From Rostratula benghalensis (taxonomy: Eukaryota > Chordata > Aves > Charadriiformes > Rostratulidae): a stretch of 64,000 bases of DNA. A program made the position numbers and the translations under genes. Each line of letters opens with the position of its first letter. Positions within the stretch are counted from its first letter, which is position 1. The notes under the pieces were generated by a model, which saw nothing but the letters and a program-made list of their open reading frames with translations, had not been told where the DNA came from and did no database searches. Where the stretch lies: contig VXAI01000015.1 in assembly GCA_013399305.1 (NCBI GenBank), positions 672,079 to 736,078 of the forward strand, given 5' to 3'. This document shows positions 20,162 through 32,690 of the stretch, piece by piece.

Positions 20162-21618
20162 GCCTCCTAAAATGGAGCTGAAATCTGTGGGAGACATTGA
20201 ACAGGAGCTGGAGATGTGCAAAGCATCTATTCGGAGACTGGAGATGGAGGTCAACAAGGAGAGGTTCCGCATGATTTACCTGCAGACTCTTCTGGCAAAG
20301 GAGAAAAAAAGCTATGATAGACAGAGATGGGGTTTTAAACGTGCTTCTCAGTTGCCTGAAGGGGGTGCAGAGCAGCAGATCCAAGACCTGCATCACCAGT
20401 CTGCTGACCAAGATGAATATGAAAAAAGCAAGTCACACCATGGAGAGGAAAAGTTCAAACCCAGGATACCCTCTTTGCGGAAGCTGTCTACCCAGAGTGA
20501 TGGGTCAGACCTGTCGCCTTTAGACAGCCCCCATCATGGAGAGGGAGAACAGGACAGGTGTAAGTACTATGGTGAAGAGAAACTGAAGAGAGTTGTAGAA
20601 GATATGGAGAATCGCTGTGATACAGATGGCTCTCCTTCAAAACACAGATCGGCTTCCACTCGCAGGCTGGTGGGATCTGCTGAGAAGGAGGGATCATTTG
20701 AACCTATTTCTAAGGAGAGAGGGAACAGCACCAGTGTAGCAGCCCTAAGGTCAAATTTTGAGAGGATTAAAAAGGTTAATTCACATTCTTCTGGAGATAA
20801 CAAGGATGTCGTTGAAAAGCCCTTTTATGTGAACATGGAGTATCATCATGAGAAAGGTCTAGTAAAGGTCAACGATAAAGATGTTTCTGATAAAATAAGC
20901 TCCCTTGGTAGCCAAGCCATGCAAATGGAACGCAAAAAGTCTTTGCACTCCCTCCCTTCTAACATGGTACCCAGCTTCAGCGAGTTCCAGAGGCCTGCTT
21001 ACAGGGGAAGGTCCTCGGAGAGCAGTTTTGGCTATGATGGAGAGTATGAGGACGCTGAACTGAACCCCAGGTTTCTCAAAGATAACCTGATTAATGCCAA
21101 TGGCAGCAACCGCTCACCTTGGCAGCCCATGGACTTTCAACCATATCAAAGTATCTATGTTGGTGGAATGATGGGGGAAGGAGAAGGGAAAGGACCTATT
21201 CTGCGAAATCAGGGCACAACTGACCAGGAAAAACATCTAACGTGGCCCAGGAGATCTTATTCCCCCAGGAGTTTTGAAGATATTGGAGGAGGATATACTC
21301 CTGATTGTAGCTCTAATGAGAACCTTACCTCCAGTGAGGAAGACTTCTCTTCAGGGCAGTCCAGCCATGTCTCCCCTAGCCCCACCACTTACCGCATGTA
21401 TCGGGACAAAAGCCGTTCTCCCTCCCAGAACTCTCAGCAGTCCTTTGACAGTAGCAGTCCACCAACCCCCCAGTCTCAAAAACGGCACAGGCAGCAGCAG
21501 GTCATTGTGTCTGAGGCTACTATTGTGGGTGTACGAAAAACAGGACAGATCTGGCCAAGTGATGGAGATTTGCCTTCTGGGAGATGTCACCAGGACAGCT
21601 GCTTCCACGGGGATACAG
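20106..21618 (+). CDS. BCR: BCR first coding exon (N-terminal 504 residues)
   Basis: BCR is a Rho/Rac regulator with N-terminal oligomerisation and kinase-like regions; its DH-PH, C2 and RacGAP domains lie in later exons outside this window. The exon opens MVDPVGFVEAWKAQF at an ATG with A at -3 and G at +4. A coiled coil spans about residues 28-75. The GRB2 SH2 site FYVNM is at Tyr241 (human Tyr177). SSLGSQAMQMERKKS and a Ser-rich stretch, including TPDC at Cys401 (by my count human Cys332, implicated in kinase activity), follow to GQIWPSDGD. It ends HGDT plus one base at donor CAG/GTGTGT, the same phase-1 site used in human e1. It is about 78 residues longer than the human exon as I recall it, mostly between the coiled coil and Tyr241, where GEEKFK and GEEKLK recur. 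The upstream frame is open to 19992 but has no ATG. Confidence 0.97.
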
Positions 21619-24600
21619 GTGTGTACCAACATTTTGTTTAGACTTTTAAATGGATGGAGCAGGAAATAGCATCATGGAAATGAATGGGAGAGATTTTCTA
21701 GGTGAGTCTGGGTTAATTGCTCTAAGTAGGCAACTGTTTAATGTGGGAAGTCAGCATGGTTTTGTAGTTGTCCTGTTTTAGGAAGGTCCTGCAGAAATGT
21801 ACCTCAGACTGCATTTTAGGCATACAGATTTTGATTCCCAGAAGGGTTGATTCAGGCTGCTGTTGAGAGAATCAACAGAGTGCTGTGTGAATTGGTTCCT
21901 AAAGTTTCAGTGTGAACACTGAGGTAAAAAGGGCGAATACTGTTCAGTATTCACCACCAAATCATTCCCTCCCTTTTATTCTTGCACTGAGGAGGAGTTA
22001 AACTCTACCTCAGAGGTGGTAGTGTGCCAACGTGCTACAAACCAAGGCTTTTGCTGGACCCTTACCAATAATGATGCTGCTCCCACAATCTTGTTTTTTC
22101 CTGTCTGTAGTAATTGGAGTGCTAGTTTCTCGTTCTGTCTTGTGTCATCCTTCAATTAGAGCTCATTGGAGGTGGTGATTGTGCAACCCTGTTCTTGAAG
22201 CTTTCTGCTATCACTAAGTGAAGGAAGGACTTGGAATATCAGGAAGCCCTGAGGGAGAGCTGTTAGTTTAATTTCAGCAGTCAAAATTTCTGTTTGGGAG
22301 AGAACAGGCAATGTTTGAACCCGTTCTTCTGTAAGCTGTTCAGGCATGCAGGTGTGTCTGTGGAACCACAGTGGATTTATAGTTGGTGGAAGGGGCAAAC
22401 AGTGTACTATGTTGATTCATATAGATTTATTGATTGTATGTGAACATCTGAATCTCTTTAGCAAGGCAAGGCACGTAATATAAACAGTATCCTGTGCTAA
22501 CACCAGTAGCCTTCTAGGCAGTAATTGAAAAACAATCAAATCCAAGAATTAAAAAACCCAAACCAGTATGATTGTTTTGATACACTTCTATAATTAATTC
22601 TAAAGCTGTGAGTTATCTCATGGGTTTTCTTTGTCTCTTTGAACCTGTCATTTTATTAATAGGTTAACATGTTATTCATCAGTGTGACTGAATTCCTAAA
22701 ATAGTAGGTGAATTGAGAGGCCTGTCAGAGAGGTTGTCACTTTCTCAGGTTGTGTGAGTTTGGTGTATTAGCTCTCAGAAGAGTAACTTTGCTGGAAGGA
22801 GGTGCCTGGATTTACTTTTGTTGCTGACTATTTTTTGCCAGCAATACTTTTGGGAGCAATAGTGGAGGGGGAACTCTCCCCTGCCTCCGTCCCCCCCACT
22901 ATCCTTACCTCCTGTTGTTGCATTATCAGAAGGCTGTACGGCTGTAATGGGTGCTCACTGTACATGAAACCTCAGCACCTTGTCCTCACAGTGACTTCTT
23001 CTTTATCAGATTGTACATACATACTTGTTTTCTATCTAGGACTACTGCATTCTTGTTTGCTTTTATGCATATGTTTGTGTCTTCTGGGTAGTACTTGTAA
23101 TGCAGGGGAGAGGCTAGATCTTGTGCTGGTTTAAACTGAGCTGCAGCCATCTGTCTCTGCTCTTGTTTACTGATGCTCTTTAGATGACTGGGAAGCCTCC
23201 TGGCAGTTGCAATTCTTGTAGAAGGAAACAAAGGGGCAAAAATAACAAAGGTTGATAAATCTGGAAGATACATTCAGCTTTCAGAAAGGCAATAGATAAT
23301 TTTTATTTTAAATAATTTAGTTGGCATGTAGTAATTAAGAAAAAAAGGCCTGTTGAAAATTGGAACAGTTACAATTATTGGTTGTGCTGGAAAGCTTTGT
23401 GTCTTGTTCCTAAGGATGACCACACAATTACAGGCAAGGACAAGGACAGAATGTAACTGATTCACCTTCTGCTTTCCTCAGCATAGGGGGCAACATGGCA
23501 AGCTTAGCAGGAATCTTCACCAGATGGCTAATCGTTACTGTCTTACACATTAGCTGGTGGCAACTTTTTATTTAACCAAAAAGGCTTATGCTTTCAGGAG
23601 GACTGTGTTTCTGATTAATTTGTACTGAGCATAATTTTATAGAAAATTTCTTTCTTTCCTCATTAGGAAGAATTTTGATCTAAAACCGATTGGCAGAACC
23701 TCTTTTTCATAAGCCAAACAAAAGGCACGAGAGATCACTGTGTGAGTAGCTGGCTGGCTACCATTCCCAACTCTCATGCTCTGATGCGGCCTGTTCTCCA
23801 CCACCCCGTGGTATGAAGGCAGTTCACAGATCCAGCCAGCTTTTCCTGCACCTGTGGTTCAGTCACTGGTTCTGTCAGGCTTCCCTGAAGTTTTCCTTGA
23901 ACAGAGAGTGCAAGTTTGAATCACAGCAGGTTCTGGCCAGCCTTAATGTTAATTAGCATCAAATGAGATTTGTTCAATAGTATTTGGCTTCTTTATGCAT
24001 TCAGATTTTTGCATGCTTGCCGGCTTTGCTTTCCATTACTCTGGCCACAATCAGGCTGACCGTTGTATGGACAGGTGCAATGTGAACTTTCTGCATGGAT
24101 CTGCTGTCCCAGTGCATCTTGAGCTTGGTCAGCAGACACGTGCTGTTTTGACTGTCAACTCAAGAAAGAATATGGACAAGTGATAATTTTCTACTCTTTT
24201 ATTACAAAAAAGGACTAAAGGAGGTCACATAACTCTCAAGTGAATGGGATCCAAGCCAAAATTTGAATCTGGGTTCTTGAGTTACCAAAAATTTTAAATC
24301 AGACCAAGGCTGTAGGCTTTCAGTTTTTCCCAAGGAGCAGAATGAGAGCTTCAGGGATGAGATTTGGTAATAACTGTATTTTCTATTAAATATACTTAAT
24401 GGAGCCTGAGCAAAGATATTTATGTTAGGATGAATTATGTATCACTAATTTCCTGTAGTGGGAATAGGAAAAAAAAAAATAATGTTTTAACCTTGCGTTA
24501 AGCTTGAGTAATTTTTACTGTGATTGCAGAGGAAGAACAAGTTGGGTTTTGTTTTTTTTTTTAATTCTGTCTACTGTTAAACATTAGTTGCAGACGGGCA

Positions 24601-27600
24601 CAAGAGAAGCCACCCATTGTGCATTTCTGCTTTAACCACGCCGTTATGCAGCGACAAGGCCTTGCGATGGCCTCAGTTGGGTTGGTGTTTTAACTAGTAA
24701 TAGTTTGTTAATTGAGGAGTACGCTGGAATTGTTGCTTGGCTTTATGGCTTGCTTCATAAAATCAGTGCATGCTCTTTCATAGCTCTGTGTGTGATATCG
24801 TTTTATCTATCTGCATAGCAACATGGAAACTATCTGGAGTCCACGTAGATAATATTTACCTGTAAAGCTGCTTCCTTAAAAGTGATTTCTGTTCACCTGA
24901 GAGGACTTGATACTTCTCTCCTGAGAGGACTTGATACTTCTCTCCAGAGAGTTCTGCTGGGCTCTCTGCATAGAAACCTACCAACTGCCAATAATGCTCA
25001 ATATCATATCAGTTTGGGGATATGTGTAATTTAATTCCATTTGGAGTAAAGTTTTACTTATTTTAGCTTCTATTAAGTGTGGGAGTGCCGAATGGCCCTT
25101 TCTGAAAAGCATGGAGCATTCTCTGTATTTTTGGTGAGTTTGACGTAGACAGAGGAAAGAGTGCTGGAATTTATCTATGCATGTGAACTGCAAGACTCAA
25201 AATTCCCATTATCTCAGCCAAGCAGAATGCCATTTTAAAGCGCATACTTACTTAGAGGCTGTATATTTTTCAGTTTCTGTATGATGTAAATGCTTGACCA
25301 GATAGGCAAGCATCTGAATTTCCTTCTTTTAACGTAATCCTTGACACTATTTAATTTTAAGGCCCCCAAAATCATGCAGTGTATCATCACAGAAGGGCAT
25401 TGTTCTATACCCATTTCTGCAGGGGTCTTACCCTGAATTACTTGCATGTTCTGAGATCTTGGACAAGTTTCTTAATTCTGCACTTCTTCCACCCACTATT
25501 GTATTCTGTGGCTTTTACAAGAAGTTTGAAAAGTGCTTTGCAATGATTTAACAGTAGAAAGACAACTCATGAGGGAACATGCCAGTTCTGTTGCTGCTGT
25601 TTAGTAAATGCAACTTTCCTTTGAGCAACTAAGGCAGACTTCAGTCCACTGTGTAGTGATTCTTCCTTCTGAGGATCTGGAATGTTGGAACTTTTGTAAG
25701 TTCTCTTGTTAATTTTAAGGGCTGCTGGCCACAGGTCCTCTTGTCAGTGTGTGGCTTACATTGGGTCAGGAGTGAGGTTTGCATTTTTTTATGACACTTG
25801 TTTAGTTCATTTTGCTATTACTTTTCAAACATGTTTAATCCTTTGCTGTGGAGATCAGTGGATTTCCTAGGAGTACTGCTGACAAGATGCTGTTTGACCA
25901 CCACACCCCCCCTTCCCTGCTTTCCAGCGATTTAGTGGCTTTTGAGATTATCAACCTGCTTGTGCTACCACTCCCCTCTTAGTCTGGGGGAGTGAAGAGC
26001 TCCCTGTCTTTCTCTGCCAGATTTCTCTTTCCTTCCAGCTGAGTTCAGTGGAATCTATGGAGCTTCTGCTTTACGTCCCCAGTGATTATAGCAGACTCTG
26101 CAGTCCTGTTTGTTTTGCTCCTTCTTCCACAAACAGTTAATAACTGTTACCTCATGCCTACTGTAAGTAATGCCATGCAGATAGATTTTATTTTTGCTGG
26201 TTTTAGGTTCACCCTAGATGATGGAGTTTTTCCCGCCCCAACATTCAGGGTCTTTTGCAATCACAAAGCACCTGCCCTTGAAATGAGAGTGTAAACCAAT
26301 CCAGATAGTAGTTGCCTGATATTGGGTAGCCCTGGAGGGTGCTCATGTCACCTGATCTGTTTGTATGAAACTCATTTTGGTGACCCATGACAGATACCAA
26401 AGTGAGACTGGCTTTCTTGTGGAGTAAACTCCAAGGAGACAGAGCTATGAATTTTGCAACTAATGGGTTAGGTGGAAAGATACTTGTCAACCCTGCATAA
26501 TTACCAAGAGCTTAAAAGTTTCTGGCGGTAGAGATGAGCCCTCTTCGTCCAGCTGCCATTGCTGTATGAGGGCCTACCAGGCAGGCAGTGACCTGTGGCT
26601 AGGTAGGTGAAATATAGCACCAGTGCACCCCTGAAGTTCCAGAATGTTATAGGAACTCAAGGCTAGGACCAAGCTGCAGCAGAACCATATGGATATCCGT
26701 GCAGCATACTTATTGTGACAATCCAGACTAGAATGCTGTTCTGTATGCCAAAACAGTGGGACCCAGGTGATTTCAGAGAGGCAGGGGTTAGATCTTAAAG
26801 CATTGCAGTGAATGCCACACAGCAAGATGATAATGCATTTCATTTTTAGCAGGAAATGTGTAGGCAATTGGAACCACAATAATAATTCTGTTCTCAGTGA
26901 GCTGTTCCTGTGGTCCTTGCTGACTCTGTTCAAAGTACTGGAAGAGCACTGGTTAAAACAGTTGAACTGATGTGTGTGTATGAACTGTGCATCCATTCTG
27001 CTTTATAGTTGTCAGCCTCTGCCTGAATGGTTTTATTCATGGAAAAAAACGCAGAGAAGTTGTTTTGTGCAAAATTGTGGTCCTGCTCTGAGAAGTGGCA
27101 GGGATAGCTAGGATCATCCATGGGCTTACTGCCTGCCCCACTGCACCGACTCCTCAGACATTGAGGCTTCTTTTTAGGTGGCTGAAGGAAAAAGAAGAGA
27201 AAGAAGGAGCAGAAAAACCTGATATCTTGGTACTTTTTTGCATTGGCTTCCTTTTCTGCATGGAAAGCTTTTCAGCTGTTTTTTCCCTTGCAGACCCAAA
27301 GGTGGGGAAGGGAGTGAAGAACTGAGGATGGGGATGAGCCTGGAAGAATTGGTTAGGGTTTGGAACTAATGAAGGGACTGGACTGGTGAAGCTAATTGCA
27401 ATGTGGAGAAGTAGGCAAGCATGGAGAGAAGACGGTCTGTCTTTATCTTGATATAAGTACTGACCGTGGCTTATGAAATTATTTGCTTGTGCACGTAGGT
27501 GATGGACTTTAAAGCAGTGAAATACATTGGGGAATGAGATGCTTTGGTTTCCTCTGTTTTCTAATCTCTATTAAAGCAGTTGCACAAATTCATGGTTTTA

Positions 27601-30600
27601 AGCTGGAAGATTTTCACTGTTTAGTGTAAGCATACATGACCATATGCACAGACTTCCAGAGGTACAAAACTGGAATGTTTTACTTTTGATCCTTGCAGTT
27701 ATGCTCTCAGAAGCTAACATTGAGACAAAGAAATCTAAGAGTCTACTTACTTGTGGAATTAATTGCTCTACCGCCTTTCCAAAGTGCTCCCATTCATATA
27801 AAATCTCTGTTTTGGATATTTGGATAAATTGATAAGTACTGTGTTTTTCAGCCGCTCCTTCACTAACAGCATGCTTTTCACTGCTGCCAGAAAGTTTCAC
27901 TGAGGAGTGAGCAGAGGTGGTAAAATGAGTTGGGTAGAATGGGGAGTAGGCATCCTGAGTAACAGACTTGAGTGGGGTGGTGTGCAAAATAAGCTTTAGT
28001 TAGAAAATTTTCTAAGCCTTCAAGTGTGGGTTAGGAAATGCTTACATAGCAGCACACTAGAGCTAATGATACTGACTCTTAAAGGAAATATTGGGGAGGG
28101 GAAGGGGATTTGTAATCCAAGTTCGGCTTTGGAGGCCATCTGAAAGGTGGGTCAGCAAAGGAGACAGAAGACTGTGAAGGTTTGGGTACCAGTAACAGCA
28201 GGGAAACAGGTATCTATCTTCCAGTTCTAGCATGTTCAGCAGATCTCTCCCTAATGCCTCCCCCCTCTCTCCCCAACCTCTCAGGGATAAACAGTTACTG
28301 TGCAGAGGCAAAGGGGACCTGTATTTCAGCCTCAAGGAATTTTGGAGGTCAGTCCATAAAGGTTAATGAGGTGAGACTTGGCAAGCTGGTTGAGGAGAAT
28401 TGCTCCATTTCAATTACCAAGGGAAGCATATTGCTGTTCTTGAAAATCAGACTGTTGATTGGAGGCAGAGCTTATCTGGAGCTTGCTTCCCCCCAGAGAA
28501 ACCAAGACTAGCAGTTTTTTGTTGTTTGGTTGGTTTTTTTTTTTTACTGTCTCCTATTTGATTTGTTCTGCCCAGTCAGATAAGCAGGAAAGAACAATAA
28601 GGACCTGATCCTGTTCTTTCCCTGGTGAAATATCATTGACTTTAGTAATCTTGTGCTAGCACATGTGGGAAAAGAAATGGTGTTCTGGTACAGATTTAAT
28701 GGCAACTTTGCTGTGCAGATAAAGGGGTAGACTGCAAGTGACAAGAGAAATGCTGGCATGGATTAGTTTGGGTGAACTGCATGTGAATTAAGTACTTCCA
28801 AACCAACAATTTGAGTATCTTAAGTTACAAAGCAGGTTTTGACCAGCTCACTGATAACAGAGTGGATTGCTTTCCAGATCGTATCTTTAAATTACATGTG
28901 ATCAGAAAGCAACCATAAAGTGTAAGTAAATTTTGTTGGTCTGTCTTGCTACTGTGTGGCAGTTTTACAAATCTCTAAACTTGTTTTGAATTGTACTGCA
29001 TGTGTTTATTAACAGTAAAACTGTCCCACGTAGGACTAGCATGGTGTATTTCTGTCACACAATCTGGTTGCAGTTTGCAAATCTTCCTGTTACTAAAATA
29101 ACAAAAACGTGTCTCCCTTTTGTCTTCTTCCCAGCTGCCAAAATGGTATCTCTCAGACCCTTTCTTAACCAGGTTATGGCTGATGTAGTAATCAGATTAT
29201 AGCAAATGTAATTGGAATCTCTGTTTCAGAGAAAGCTCTGCCCAAATGTGGCAGCTGGAGCTGAGGTAGTTGCTCATGGCTACATGAATACATGAGGAAT
29301 ATGTGTGTGAGAATACACAATGATTGCCCTGTGGGAAGAGTGAATTAGTAAAGTTCAGTCTGTTGGTTTATACTACTGAATTGTGCCTGTTGATGTTGCA
29401 GGCCTTGTGCTTAGTTATTATCTTCTAATATTTTGTTATTTGCAGTCAGTTCACCAATCCTTGTCCCTTCTGTTTGTTTGGGTTTGTGTTTTTCTTTTTG
29501 TGGAGGAAGGAATTATTTTCTAGGGAGACTAAATCCCTCACAGCCTTCCCTCTTTTAAAAATAATATATAAAAAACCACCCCATCCTCCTTTGGAGCTTC
29601 TGTACAGGTTAGCTCTCACTCTGAAGTATCCATAAGCCCCAAATTACTTGCAAACCCCAAACTGGTCCATGACAGCAGGAGAGTAGGAACTGTAGCAGAC
29701 TGCTGTGGATCGCACAGTATTATCTGAAATCTAAGAAGCCAGTTTTTGCAGTTAGTGCTTAATAGTGAGCAACTCGTGTGTTTGTACTCGGCAGCTCCTC
29801 TGTTTGTGACCTGTTCTTGATATGCAAAGTGCACTGTGCAGCCTTGGCTCACTATGTCTGTTTACTTCTTTTGAAGGACTTTAGAGTATTCCACGCTCAA
29901 CACTGAAAAGCAGCTACTCCTCTGATGGGATATCTGCCAGCTATTATGTTATCAGAAATTATATACTCCCTTGGCTGCGAAGCTAGGTAAGGAGTGCCCA
30001 TTTTTGAACCCACAATATGGGTGAGGCTGGAGCAGGCTCTAGCTGTTAGCATAGTAAAAAAAAAAATCAGACAAAAAAACCCCAGAAAAAGCCATAACAC
30101 CCCAACAAAATTGCCTGTTACCTATAGTCACACCTGTGTGTTCTTTTAAAATGGGCCAGCAGCTCCTAGAATAATTTGTTCTGAAGAAAAATACCTCATT
30201 CCCTGAAGTATCAGGCTTCAAACGTGTCTGAGCTGCTAAAAAGTAGATGTGATTGGTCTGTTGTCACTAGGGAGGTGTAACATACACACACAGAGGACTG
30301 TATCTGCTGCAGTCTACAATTACATAGCACAGTATTATTTTGCCCAGGAAGATAGTAATGGCCTGTCAGCCTGGCTGGGCTCAGGGCTTCCCAAAAGAGA
30401 TTAGATTATAGTTCTTAGTATGAGCCAAGGCACAGAAAAGCATGTTTCAGTGACTGTTAGCAACCGACTGCTTCAGTTCATAGCAATCGTAATTTTTGAT
30501 TACTGCTGACCTATCTCTGTTTCTGAATTTTTTTGCTAGCAGTCAACACTGACATTGCCACATGAAGTTTCAGAAAATAATACGCTGAGAAAGCAAATCG

Positions 30601-32475
30601 ATCGCTGTTGGAAGATTTCTGTGTCTGTATGTTACCCCCATTCTTGCCCTGCACTTCTTCTACAGACTGTCCTCTTTGAATCCTTCTAGGTTGAATGATT
30701 GAGTGTGAGAGTTCCCTTCCTTTCCCTGGGTGTCTTCTATACTTCTTTCTACTAAGGTGGTCACTGGACCTCTCTGTCTGATAGGGATGAAATCCTTGTC
30801 ATTGCTCTAAGACAATATAGTAGTGCCTCCATCTGGCAATACTCTTTCATAGCCTTTGAGTAAATTGTGGTATTTGGATGGATATGTTTGTCTGTGCTAA
30901 TTACTTGCTTGAATTTGTAGATTAGCCAGCAGAAAACATCCTGTTGTAAACTTGTGTTGCAGTTCTCCCATCTAAGCCTAATTGTGGTGGATATCAAGCC
31001 CAGTGCTTAGCTGAGATTAAAGGTGCTGTGCATGTATAGGTGGTGTGTAGCCTGCACCGTGTCAGTGACTGCAGTGAAGAGCACATCTTACAGCCTGTTC
31101 CTTATTTTACTGATGGTGAGTGAAATCTGAATTGCAAAGAAGGAAAAAATCTGACAAGTTGTAGTCTTGATGAAAATACATTCTTCAGCCTTGAGACTTA
31201 TACCACTTCTCTAGTCTAATATCAATCATCCATAGCTCCTGATATGGGGTAGATGGGGAAGAGAATGTTTTAGCCAAGTCCAGAGGATTGTCTCAAAGAT
31301 GCTCTTGGCTCCCTCACTTGCTGGAACAAGTATCTCTCAGCTCACATAAGCATGTTCCTCAAAGGCCTTCAAGAACTGCTTTTGTGATAGAAAACTTGTG
31401 TGCTTGACACAAGCAGTATGCTGGGACTAACAGTTGCCCAAATAATTGTTGGGATGAACCTTTTATTCCAGCTTTTTCTCTGCTGGCTTCTTTCCTAAGG
31501 AACTTACCTGTAGGAATAAGTATGCTGCAAATCAAGTAACTAGTTGGGTGCTCCATGGTCTGCTGCTGCCCTCTTTCCTAGGAAACCTGTGATCCCTCTG
31601 CCTGAAGGCAGATGTTGCCAACAGAACTGTACAGTAAGCATGTATCTGATAAGCTGGAGGGGTATTGTGTGGGAGAAAGGGGGCGATGTATTTAGTCCTC
31701 AAGCGCCTTCAGAAATTCTAGCATGTGCTCCCCTCAATAAGGGAACTTGTGAACTGCTCACTGCCTTACACTTAGGCAACAGTTAATTTTTTTTCAGCAT
31801 AAGGGCCTTTGGCAGACCTGACTATGGTCCCTATGCTCCCTTCTGATGATAGGGATCAAGAAAATTCCCTGAGTTTCCTTTGGTATTTGAGGTGGAGTAT
31901 TGAGCTACAGGCCTGGCTGCCTTCCTGAATTGACCTGTACTGAATGACAATAATGAGAGGCTGATTGCAATTTTGAGACTGTTTACATGGTCTGATGCTC
32001 TTGTCATTCAGCTGGGTTCTGCTTCATGCAAGAGCAGGAGCTCTCATATCTTTTAGATCAGAGCATATTGAAGAAAATTATTTTCCACTTTCCTGTGTTC
32101 CTGAGTGATGTTTGAATACATAGCCTGGAGAATGTAGACCTGTCACGCAGCTGTTTAGCGTTTGGAAAGGCACTTCCTTAATCTGATTTGCTGAATTTCT
32201 TGAAGGTTCTTCTAAGTACAACTGTGCAGTTAGACAAACCCATAAGCAGTTGTTGAGAAACCACACTGCTCTGTATAGAAATGTATACATAGGATTTATG
32301 CATCACTTTGACCCTTTCTAATCCAAATTGATTTTGCAACTTCTGTATGCACTGAGTAAAATAACTTTATATTAGTAAACTAAGTATTTTGAACTACTGG
32401 AGTACTGATTACCATGAAACTGTATCAGAAACCTTAAGTTAATGCTGGTCCCTCTTTACTTCTGTATTACAATAA
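21619..32475 (+). other. BCR: BCR intron 1, proximal part
   Basis: This begins with donor GTGTGT. It is about 10.9 kb of non-coding sequence without CR1. It contains a perfect 24-bp tandem duplication (24897-24944), C-runs near 22890 and 25905, and an AT/homeobox-site-rich stretch at 24590-24850 that could be a regulatory element. Reading past the donor stops at 21639-21641, so retention would truncate BCR. No second BCR exon was recognised. Confidence 0.85.
24897..24944. repeat. Perfect 24-bp tandem duplication
   Basis: The unit CTGAGAGGACTTGATACTTC plus TCTC occurs twice in tandem with no mismatch, within BCR intron 1. Confidence 0.9.
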
Positions 32476-32690
32476 AGTCATAAAAATCATTTAGGTTGGA
32501 GAGGAGCTTTAAATATCATTAGGTCCAACTGATAGCACACTCAGATAGGTAGAACTACCAAGTCCATCACTAAACCATGTCTCTCAGCACCACATTTGCA
32601 CATCTTTGAAATACCTCCATGGATGGTGACTACCACTTCCCTGAACAGCCTGTTCCAATGCTTTACAACCCTTTTCCTAGGGAAGAGAAG
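32476..32690 (-). mobile_element. CR1 fragment, inverted, diverged
   Basis: This is the reverse complement of a CR1 3-prime end. It shows ATCATTTAGGTTGGAGAGGA, AGGTCCAACTGATA, ACCAAGTCCATCACTAAACC, ATACCTCCATGGATGGTGAC and CAGCCTGTTCCAATGCTTTA in order. The terminal 8-bp repeat has decayed, implying an old insertion. The right edge is approximate. It lies antisense in BCR intron 1. Confidence 0.9.

Noticed and set aside
21619..21641. Read-through of BCR exon 1 to a stop at 21639-21641 (VYQHFV-type end)
   Set aside because: CAG/GTGTGT at 21618 matches the phase and place of the human exon 1 donor, so this is intron.
21274..21669. 131-codon open frame overlapping BCR exon 1
   Set aside because: It is a shadow in another frame of Ser/Pro-rich coding sequence with no independent support.
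26574..26996. 140-codon minus-strand open frame
   Set aside because: No domain, promoter or similarity was recognised. It is consistent with chance in non-coding DNA.
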